From contig JAUIJO010000013.1 in the NCBI GenBank assembly GCA_030431185.1, positions 1 through 21,601 on the forward strand: a stretch of DNA of 21,601 nt. The letters run 5' to 3'. This document shows positions 14,252 to 20,323 of the stretch, one piece after another. The notes under the pieces are model-generated. The model was given only the letters and a program-made list of their open reading frames with translations. It did not search any database and was not told where the DNA came from. The DNA is from Gammaproteobacteria bacterium. Its GTDB lineage: Bacteria > Pseudomonadota > Gammaproteobacteria > Xanthomonadales > Xanthomonadaceae. Both the position numbers and the translations under genes were made by a program. How positions within the stretch are numbered: the stretch's first letter is position 1; every line of letters starts with the position of its first letter.

Positions 14252-15970
14252 CTACTCGCTCACCCCGGGCGTGTCCGCCGCGCCGCCGGGCGCCACCATC
14301 GATCGGGCGGTTTCCGCCATCGCGATGAAAGCGCCGCGCTGTCCCGACGGGTCGTCGCCGCGGGCCCCGCGCGCCGTCGCCAGCATCGGCGCCCAGCCCC
14401 ATCCATCGAACCGGGTGCCACCCCGCAGCAGGTCGGCGAAGCCGGCGACCGAGGCTGCGAATCGCATGGACGCACTGGCGGTGGGGGTGGCCTGCGACGC
14501 CAGGATCGGGGTTTCGATCAGTTCGCTGGCCTCTTCGGCGGGACGCTTGTAGCGCAGGCGGAGGTGGGCGACTTCGTTGCCCAGTTGCGCGCTGGGCGGC
14601 GACTTGTCGCCATAACGGAGCGCCGGCAGGCGCTCCACGCCCGAGCCGACCGGGGTGATCTCGTACAGCGCCGTGACTTCATGGCCGGCGCCGATGTCGC
14701 CGGCGTCGACCGCGTCGTTGTCGAAGTCCTCGCGGGCCAGCACGCGGTTCTCGTAGCCGACCAGGCGGTATTCGGCGACACGGGCGGGGTTGAACTCCAC
14801 CTGGATCTTGACGTCGCGCGCGATGGTCATCAGCGTCGAGCCCATCTCCTCCACCAGCACCCTGCGCGCCTCGTGCACGCTGTCGATGTAGGCGTGGTTG
14901 CCGTCGCCCACGTCGGCCAGGCGTTCGGCCATGGCATCGTTGTAGTTGCCCCGGCCGAACCCCAGCGTGCTGAGCGCGATGCCGCCGTGGCGCTGGTCGC
15001 CGACCAGGGTCTCCAGTGCGTCGCGGTCGACGGTGCCGACGTTGAAGTCGCCGTCGGTGGCGAGGATCACGCGGTTGACCCCATCCTTGACGAAGCCCTG
15101 CCGGGCCATCGCGTAGGCCAGCTGGATGCCCTCGCCACCGTTGGTGCTGCCGCCGGCGGACAGCTCGCCCAGCGCCGCGAGGATCTCGCCCTGGCGGTCA
15201 CCCGGGGTCGGCGGCAGCACCAGTCCGGCAGAACCCGCGTAGACCACGATCGACACCCGGTCCTGCGGGCGCAGCTGGCGCGTGAGCATGGAGAAGGCGC
15301 GCTTGAGCAGGGGCAGTTTGTCGGGCGCGTTCATCGACCCGGAGGTGTCGATCAAGAACACGAGGTTGGCGGGCGGCAGGCTCGCCTTCGGCACGTCGTA
15401 GCCCTTGATGCCGATCATCAGCAACTGGCGCTTGGCGTTCCAGGGTGCCGGCGCCAGCTCCGTGCTGACGCGGAACGGCACGTCCTGGCTGGCAGGTGCC
15501 GGGTGCCCGTAGTCGAAGTAGTTGAGGAACTCCTCCGCGCGCACCGCATCGGCCGGCGGTCGCATGCCGTCGGCCAGCATGGCGCGCACGTTGGTGTAGC
15601 TGCCGGTGTCGACATCGATCGAGAAGGTGGAGACCGGTGTTTCCAAGGTGCGATGGACCGGATTGTCCTCGAGCTCGGCATAGGTTTCGGTGTTGGCGAC
15701 AGGCGCGCCCGGCCAGGGACCCGTGGCGGACGGCGCCGCCCATCCCGCCGGGGGCGGCGGCGGGGCCATCATCGGCGCGGCCATGCGCGCGGCGGTGACC
15801 TGTACCCGCGAGAGGCTGTCGCGTTCGCTCTTTGCGGCGTAAGCGTCCGCCATGGCCTGCTGTTCGGCCATGGAAGGCGCCTGTTCCTGCACCTTCCGGG
15901 CGCAAGCACCCAGGAGGCAGAAGGCGGCGACGCCGATGGCCAATGCGCTGTGACGGAACATGCGATTCAT
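14252..15970 (-). CDS. von Willebrand factor A domain lipoprotein (YfbK-like)
   Basis: The 572-residue protein is predicted to be a lipoprotein: an N-terminal Arg, a hydrophobic helix and lipobox LGAC with Cys23. There is no Asp at +2, so outer-membrane sorting is likely. A linker rich in Ala, Met and Pro (about 24-95) leads to a conserved N-terminal domain (ETPVSTFSIDVDTGSYTNVR, about 95-190). The vWA domain (about 202-375) has an intact metal site: DTSGS at 208-212, Thr276 and Asp306 in ATDGD. The C-terminal part (about 400-570) matches the conserved tail of YfbK-like proteins. These bind metal and partner proteins; their role is not established. ATG 15970 has GGAGA upstream and starts a clear signal peptide; the open frame upstream to 16228 runs into the kinase gene and is rejected. 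Confidence 0.91.
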   Translation of the reverse strand: MNRMFRHSALAIGVAAFCLLGACARKVQEQAPSMAEQQAMADAYAAKSERDSLSRVQVTAARMAAPMMAPPPPPAGWAAPSATGPWPGAPVANTETYAELEDNPVHRTLETPVSTFSIDVDTGSYTNVRAMLADGMRPPADAVRAEEFLNYFDYGHPAPASQDVPFRVSTELAPAPWNAKRQLLMIGIKGYDVPKASLPPANLVFLIDTSGSMNAPDKLPLLKRAFSMLTRQLRPQDRVSIVVYAGSAGLVLPPTPGDRQGEILAALGELSAGGSTNGGEGIQLAYAMARQGFVKDGVNRVILATDGDFNVGTVDRDALETLVGDQRHGGIALSTLGFGRGNYNDAMAERLADVGDGNHAYIDSVHEARRVLVEEMGSTLMTIARDVKIQVEFNPARVAEYRLVGYENRVLAREDFDNDAVDAGDIGAGHEVTALYEITPVGSGVERLPALRYGDKSPPSAQLGNEVAHLRLRYKRPAEEASELIETPILASQATPTASASMRFAASVAGFADLLRGGTRFDGWGWAPMLATARGARGDDPSGQRGAFIAMAETARSMVAPGGAADTPGVSE

Positions 15971-16082
15971 GGAGGTCTCCCGGGCGGTGGTTGCGTTGTG
16001 GTGATCAGTCGAACGCACGGCGCGGGGGAGTGGGGTTGCCGTCGGGTGGAAAAAAGAAGACCCGGGCCAACCCCGCCGATGC

Positions 16083-16889
16083 TCAGCGATATCCTGCCAG
16101 AACGTCCTTGATGCGCGGGAGGTAGCCGGTGCCGAATAGATTGAGGTGGTTGAGCAGGGGATAGAGGTTGAGCAGGGGTGCCCGCGCGCGCCAGTCCGCG
16201 CCGATGCCGGCCGCGTGCTGGTAGGCATCGAAGAAGCGGCGTGGGGGCGCGCCGAACAGGACGAGCATGGCGAGGTCGGTTTCAGCCCAGCCGCGATGCA
16301 CGGCGCCGCCGTCGATCAGGGCGAGCTCGCCATCCGCGCACGCGTGCAGGTTGCCGGTCCACAGATCGCCGTGCACGGGCACCGGCGCTGTCCGCGGCAG
16401 AAGTGCCGGTAACCGGTCGCAGAGGGATTCGATCGCGCTCAGTTCGTGGGCCGGCAAGCGGCCACTGGCATGCGCGCGCCGCGCCTGCGGCAACAGGCGC
16501 CGCTCCGCGAAGAAGCGGTGGCCATCGGTGTCGGGCGTGTTGTCCTGGACACTGTCGCCGCACCAGCCGGGATGGGCGCTACCGAAGCGCACGGCGGGGC
16601 GTGAGTGCAGCGTCGCCAGCGCGGTGCCGGCGCGCTCCCATTGCGCGGCAGAGGGCGTGCCGCGACCCAGGTCTTCCAGGACGATGCCGTGTCCGGTGAC
16701 CGCCCAGACCCGGGGCACGCGCAGGGTCCGCGTGGCGGCTAGGGCTTCGAGACCCCTGGCCTCGGCCTGGAAGAAGTCCCCGGGCGCATCGAGCCGACGC
16801 TTGAGTACCAGGTCCATGCCGTCGCGATGGACCCGAGACACCCCGTCGCGGGCCGATGCCAGCAGTGCCTCCAGGCCGGGACCGGGCAT
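16083..16889 (-). CDS. Fructosamine/ketosamine-3-kinase family protein
   Basis: This 268-residue cytoplasmic kinase-fold protein matches the fructosamine-3-kinase family. Its members phosphorylate ketosamines (sugars stuck to protein lysines) so that they fall off. Landmarks are Lys30 (ATP), GWCGD at 108-112, FFAERRLLPQ at 126-135, the catalytic loop HGDLWTGN at 173-180 (Asp175), metal-binding Asp193 in LID, ETDLAMLVLFG at 203-213 and the C-terminal LLNHLNLFG at 245-253. The usual DPA after the metal Asp reads DGG here, a mild departure. Length is slightly short (usual about 290), the N-terminus being compact. No ribosome binding site precedes ATG 16889, which lies 27 bases after the aldehyde dehydrogenase stop, so it may depend on read-through translation from that gene. 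Confidence 0.9.
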   Translation of the reverse strand: MPGPGLEALLASARDGVSRVHRDGMDLVLKRRLDAPGDFFQAEARGLEALAATRTLRVPRVWAVTGHGIVLEDLGRGTPSAAQWERAGTALATLHSRPAVRFGSAHPGWCGDSVQDNTPDTDGHRFFAERRLLPQARRAHASGRLPAHELSAIESLCDRLPALLPRTAPVPVHGDLWTGNLHACADGELALIDGGAVHRGWAETDLAMLVLFGAPPRRFFDAYQHAAGIGADWRARAPLLNLYPLLNHLNLFGTGYLPRIKDVLAGYR

Positions 16890-16916
16890 GCGGGGGGTCC
16901 GCGTCCGATGCCGCGG

Positions 16917-18341
16917 TCAGCCGCGGATGACCAGGAGGCGCGGCTCGGTCATGTCCTCCATCGCGTAGCGGATGCCTTCGCGTCCCAGGCCGGAATCCTT
17001 GACGCCGCCGTAGGGCATGTTGTCCACGCGGAAGCTCGGGACGTCGCCGACCACGACGCCGCCGACCTCGAGCCGGTCCCAGGCGCGCAAGGCGTGGTCG
17101 AGGCGGGCGGTGAACACGCCGGCCTGCAGGCCGAAGTCGCTGTCGTTGACCTCGGCGAGCGCCGCATCGAAATCCTCGAACGGCTCGATGAAGGCGACCG
17201 GGCCGAAGACTTCGCCGCGATAGAGCCGGCAGTCGTGCGGGACCTTCTCCAGCAGCGCGGCGGGCATCATGTTGCCTTCGCGGGTGCCGCCGGCCAGGCG
17301 TTTTGCGCCCCCCTTGCGGGCTTCGGCGATCCAGTCTTCGATGCGCTCGGCGGCGGCTTCGCTGATCACCGGTCCGATGAAGGTGGATTCGTCCCGCGGG
17401 TCGCCCATCCGCAGTTTCGCAACGGCGGCCTTGAGCTTCTTGCGCAGCTTGTCGTGCAGGTCCGCATGGACGTAGATGCGCTGCACGCTGATGCAGCTCT
17501 GGCCGCTCTGGTAATAGGCGCCGAACACCAGCCGTTCGACCACGTGGTCGAGGCTGGCGCCGGGGTCCGCGTCGACGATGCAGGCCGCGTTGCCGCCCAG
17601 CTCCAGGGTGACCTTCTTCTTGCCCGCACGCGCCTTGAGGTCCCAGCCGACCAGGCCGCCGGTGAAACTCATCAGGGCGATGCGTTCGTCCTCGACCAGC
17701 AGGGCGGCATCCTCGTTGGAGCAGGGCATGACCGAGAACGCGCCCTTGGGCAGGTCGGTCTCGGCCAGCACCTCGGCGATGATCAGCGCACCCAGCGGCG
17801 TGTCAGCCGCGGGCTTGAGGATGAAGGGGCAGCCCGCGGCGATCGCCGGCGCGACCTTGTGGGCGACCAGGTTGAGCGGGAAGTTGAACGGGGTGATGAA
17901 GCTGCACACGCCGATCGGCACCCGCTTGACCATGCCGCGGTAGCCGCGCGTGCGCTTGGAGATGCCCAGCTCCAGCACTTCGCCGCCGATGCGGGTGGAC
18001 TCGTCGGCGGCGATGCGGAAGGTGTCGATCAGGCGGGTGACCTCGCCGCGGGCATCCTTGATCGGCTTGCCGGCCTCGATGCACAGCGCCAGCGCCAGCT
18101 CTTCGCTGCGCTCGGTGAAGCGCCGTACGCAATGCTCGAGTACGGCGCGCCGTGCATCGGGCGGGAAGGCGGCCATGGGTCCGCGTGCCTTGTCCGCCGC
18201 GACGATCGCCTTGCGGACCGCCGCGGCATCGGCGAAGGCCACGCGTGCCGCACGTTTGCCGCTGTACTTGTCCAGCACCTCCAGTTCGGTGTTGGCGCTG
18301 ACGGGACGATTGGCGAGATAGTAGGGGAAGCGCTTCTTCAA
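16917..18341 (-). CDS. NAD(P)-dependent aldehyde dehydrogenase
   Basis: The 474-residue enzyme of the aldehyde dehydrogenase superfamily oxidises an aldehyde to its acid with NAD(P). Landmarks are TPFNFPLN and the Rossmann part with KPAADTP, FTGG, Glu247 in ELGGN (general base), and nucleophile Cys283 in GQSCIS. EVFGPV and the C-terminal MPYGGVKDSGLGREG motif follow, as family structure demands. Start: TTG at 18341-18339, because a perfect GGAGGT lies six bases upstream and the protein then begins at the usual N-terminus (KKRFPYYLANRP). The in-frame extension to 18446 lacks support. The substrate is undetermined; small hydroxy- or phosphono-aldehydes and lipid-derived aldehydes are all possible. 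The kinase gene follows after 27 bases, suggesting a joint transcript dealing with reactive carbonyls. Confidence 0.92.
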   Translation of the reverse strand: MKKRFPYYLANRPVSANTELEVLDKYSGKRAARVAFADAAAVRKAIVAADKARGPMAAFPPDARRAVLEHCVRRFTERSEELALALCIEAGKPIKDARGEVTRLIDTFRIAADESTRIGGEVLELGISKRTRGYRGMVKRVPIGVCSFITPFNFPLNLVAHKVAPAIAAGCPFILKPAADTPLGALIIAEVLAETDLPKGAFSVMPCSNEDAALLVEDERIALMSFTGGLVGWDLKARAGKKKVTLELGGNAACIVDADPGASLDHVVERLVFGAYYQSGQSCISVQRIYVHADLHDKLRKKLKAAVAKLRMGDPRDESTFIGPVISEAAAERIEDWIAEARKGGAKRLAGGTREGNMMPAALLEKVPHDCRLYRGEVFGPVAFIEPFEDFDAALAEVNDSDFGLQAGVFTARLDHALRAWDRLEVGGVVVGDVPSFRVDNMPYGGVKDSGLGREGIRYAMEDMTEPRLLVIRG

Positions 18342-18347
18342 ACCAGG

Positions 18348-18353
18348 ACCTCC
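18348..18353 (-). promoter_or_regulatory. Ribosome binding site that fixes a TTG start
   Basis: On the minus strand GGAGGT is a full match to the anti-Shine-Dalgarno core, followed by six bases and TTG (18341-18339) of the aldehyde dehydrogenase gene. No ATG or GTG is nearby in frame. Confidence 0.85.
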
Positions 18354-18471
18354 GGAGCCGGGTGACTGGGCGAGACTATCGCAGGCCCCGTCGCGATGGC
18401 GTGGAACATGCGACAGCGCGGCCAGCCCAGGCCTGCCGGGGGGCATCCGGCGCAGAGTCTGCCGTCAGGTC

Positions 18472-18492
18472 GGGAATGGGGAATGGGGAATG
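18472..18492 (+). repeat. Tandem GGGAATG repeat, three copies
   Basis: Three perfect contiguous copies of GGGAATG at 18472-18478, 18479-18485 and 18486-18492. Such CATTCCC runs are, from memory, common between genes of xanthomonads. Copy number can vary by slippage. Confidence 0.85.
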
Positions 18493-18540
18493 GCGAGCGG
18501 GAGTCAGGGAGCCGAGGCCCGGTCGTTGAGTTTCCTGCTT

Positions 18541-18567
18541 GTCATCCCAGCGAAAGCTGGGATCCAG
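18541..18567. repeat. REP-like hairpin (VIPAKAGIQ-type repeat)
   Basis: ATCCCAGC (18544-18551) and GCTGGGAT (18556-18563) form a perfect eight-base-pair stem closed by a GAAA tetraloop, inside the core GTCAT...CCAG. The motif encodes the familiar spurious peptide IPAFAGMT on the minus strand and VIPAKAGIQ on the plus strand, the mark of a dispersed proteobacterial repeat. Only one copy occurs in this window. Confidence 0.8.
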
Positions 18568-18763
18568 CTTCTCGACAGGATTCTGGAGGCGCGATGCCCA
18601 CCGAAGGCCCAGACGAGCGAGCGCCAGGCTCCGGGTCCCACCTTCAAGCGCAGCGTGCCGTCGACCCGACGCGCATCCGGCGCATCGCCGGGCGCCGCAT
18701 CCAGTCCGCGGAGCGCGGGTAAGCGACGCGCACCCGGGGCCGCCTGCCAGGTAAATGGCATAG

Positions 18764-18810
18764 CAGGATGGGTCGAGCGAAGCGATACCCGTCGCCTCGC
18801 AGTGGCGACG
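18764..18810. repeat. Dispersed GGATGGGTCGAGCGAAGCGATACCC-type repeat plus hairpin
   Basis: GGGT...ACCC at 18770-18790 encloses CGAGCGAAGCG. It matches, from memory, the GGGTATCGCTTCGCTCGACCC element scattered through gammaproteobacterial intergenic DNA. It is followed at once by a seven-base-pair hairpin, CGTCGCC (18790-18796) with GGCGACG (18804-18810), around a seven-base loop. Confidence 0.6.
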
Positions 18811-18893
18811 CGGACCTGGGTGATCTGAATCCAGCTTCGCGGGCACTTCAGGACAGTGCGAAAGCGGGGAGGCTTCGAGTCGGGACGCGCCGG

Positions 18894-20225
18894 CTAGCGC
18901 CCCGGCTCGACGCGAAGTCGCAGCTCACCATCGACCAGGCGTGCATCGAGGGTGTCGCCGGGACGTGCGTCCAGGGCGCTGCGCACGATGCGGCCGTCTT
19001 CGTGGCGCAGGATGGCGTAACCGCGCGCCACGGTGGCCAGGGGGCTCACCGCCTCCAGCGAACGCGCCAGTCCGCGCAGGCGCAGGCCGTCCTGCGCCAG
19101 GCGGCGCGCGATGCAGGCCTGCGGACGTCGGGACACGGCCTGCAGGCGCTCGCGCAGGCGTTCGATACGGCGCTGCGGGTGGGCCGACCGCAGTACGGCC
19201 GCGGCCTGGCGCAGGCTCGCGCGCTCGCGTTCCATGCGCTGGCGCCACGCCGCCTGCAGGCGGCGGAGTGCGTCGGCCTGGCGTTGGCGCAGCGCCTCGA
19301 GCCGCGCCTGCGGACGCAGGGCGTTGAGCCTGAGCGCGGCGCGGTCGCTGCGTTGCATCGCGTTCCGGAGCTGCTGCGCCTGCTGGCGTTGCATGCGCGT
19401 GGCGAGGACGCGCAGCCGTTGCCGCAGGTCGTCCTGGCTGGGAACCAGCAGCTCGGCGGCGACCGAGGGGGTCGGGGCGCGCAGGTCGGCGGCGAAATCG
19501 CAGAGGCTGAAGTCGACCTCGTGCCCCACCGCGCAGACCACGGGCACCTCGCAGGCGGCGACGGCACGCGCCAGGCCCTCGTCGTTGAAGGCCCACAAGT
19601 CTTCCAGCGATCCCCCGCCGCGGGTCAACAGAAGCACGTCGTAGCGTCCGGAAGCGGCGGCGCTCCGCAGCATCGCCGTGATCTGCGGCGCAGCCCCGTC
19701 GCCCTGCACCGGCACCGGCAGGATCTCCGGCTCGGCGAGGGGAAAGCGCCGAGCCAGCACGCTGAGCACGTCGCGCACGGCGGCGCCGGTCGACGAGGTG
19801 ATGATGCCGATGCGACGGGCGAAGCGGGGCAGGGGACGCTTGCGCGCCTCGTCGAACAGGCCTTCGGCCTCGAGCCGCGCCTTCATCTCGTCGAAGGCCC
19901 GCCGCAGCGCGCCTTCGCCGGCCTCTTCCATGTGGTCGAGCACCATCTGGTACTCGCCGCGCGCTTCGTACAAGGTCAGCCGGCCGCGCACGCGCACGTG
20001 CAGGCCCTCGCGCGGCTTGAACTTCAGCAGGCCCGCCTTGGGCCGGAACATCGCGCAGCGGACCTGCGCCCGCGCGTCCTTCAGGGTCAGGTACAGGTGG
20101 CCGGAGGCCGGGCGCGCCACGTTGCCGAGCTCGCCCTCCACCCAGACCAGGGGGAAGCTGTCCTCGATCAGGTTGCGGGCCAGTGCGTTCAGCTGGCTCG
20201 GGGTGAGGGTGTCGGGCGTCGGCAT
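18894..20225 (-). CDS. xseA: Exodeoxyribonuclease VII large subunit
   Basis: The 443-residue catalytic subunit of exonuclease VII degrades single-stranded DNA from both ends, with several copies of the small subunit XseB (not in this window). An N-terminal OB fold (residues about 5-100) holds VWVEGEL, SGHLYLTLKD and QVRCAMF. The catalytic domain has GIITSSTGAAVRDVL at 140-154, RGGGSLEDLWAFNDE at 202-216, GHEVD at 234-238 and DFAADLRAPTPS at 243-254. A long Gln/Arg-rich coiled coil (about 262-395) leads to SPLATVARGYAI and a small beta tail. Length fits the family (E. coli 456). ATG 20225 has no purine-rich ribosome binding site upstream, but the protein's N-terminus aligns with known starts. 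It is transcribed away from the sialidase-like gene, 98 bases apart. Confidence 0.96.
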   Translation of the reverse strand: MPTPDTLTPSQLNALARNLIEDSFPLVWVEGELGNVARPASGHLYLTLKDARAQVRCAMFRPKAGLLKFKPREGLHVRVRGRLTLYEARGEYQMVLDHMEEAGEGALRRAFDEMKARLEAEGLFDEARKRPLPRFARRIGIITSSTGAAVRDVLSVLARRFPLAEPEILPVPVQGDGAAPQITAMLRSAAASGRYDVLLLTRGGGSLEDLWAFNDEGLARAVAACEVPVVCAVGHEVDFSLCDFAADLRAPTPSVAAELLVPSQDDLRQRLRVLATRMQRQQAQQLRNAMQRSDRAALRLNALRPQARLEALRQRQADALRRLQAAWRQRMERERASLRQAAAVLRSAHPQRRIERLRERLQAVSRRPQACIARRLAQDGLRLRGLARSLEAVSPLATVARGYAILRHEDGRIVRSALDARPGDTLDARLVDGELRLRVEPGR

Positions 20226-20313
20226 GGGAGGGGAACCCTACACCGCGGCGCTGCCATCGGCCAGCGGCACGACGCGCCCGGGCCCGGCTACCATGCCGGC
20301 ATCGAACGGGAAC

Positions 20314-20319
20314 GGGGAG
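20314..20319 (+). promoter_or_regulatory. Ribosome binding site of the sialidase-like gene
   Basis: GGGGAG lies four bases before ATG 20324 and supports this start. A weak TACCAT at 20290-20295 could be a -10 element, without a matching -35. Confidence 0.6.
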
Positions 20320-20323
20320 CGGC

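Larger units (their letters stand above)
18342..18893. repeat. Gene-free, repeat-rich intergenic mosaic
   Basis: Apart from the aldehyde dehydrogenase ribosome binding site, these 552 bases hold no gene I can support. They carry three tandem GGGAATG units, a GAAA-loop hairpin of the REP-like type, a GGGTCGAGCGAAGCGATACCC motif followed by a second hairpin, and GC-rich spacer DNA. Translations of short frames read IPAFAGMT, VIPAKAGIQ and SSQRKLGSS. These strings are widely seen as spurious products of dispersed intergenic repeats in GC-rich Proteobacteria. Individual elements are listed separately. Confidence 0.75.

Noticed and set aside
15971..16082. A terminator for the fructosamine kinase gene, suggested by a CTTCTTTTTT run on the minus strand
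   Set aside because: Only a three-base-pair GGG/CCC stem precedes the T-rich run, so it is too weak to call.
13856..16111. A 751-codon plus-strand frame opposite the vWA lipoprotein gene
   Set aside because: It overlaps the end of the EAL domain and all of a well-supported minus-strand gene, with low-complexity Arg/Gly/His-rich translation and no ribosome binding site.
16827..18365. A 512-codon plus-strand frame opposite the aldehyde dehydrogenase gene
   Set aside because: It is the mirror of a gene with an intact catalytic Cys and Glu; the translation has no family character.
18472..18492. The GGGAATG repeat as a CRISPR array
   Set aside because: The units are seven bases with no spacers and no cas genes nearby.
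18504..18761. An 85-codon minus-strand frame containing IPAFAGMT
   Set aside because: This peptide is a known signature of a dispersed intergenic repeat, not of a protein. No ribosome binding site or conserved domain is seen.
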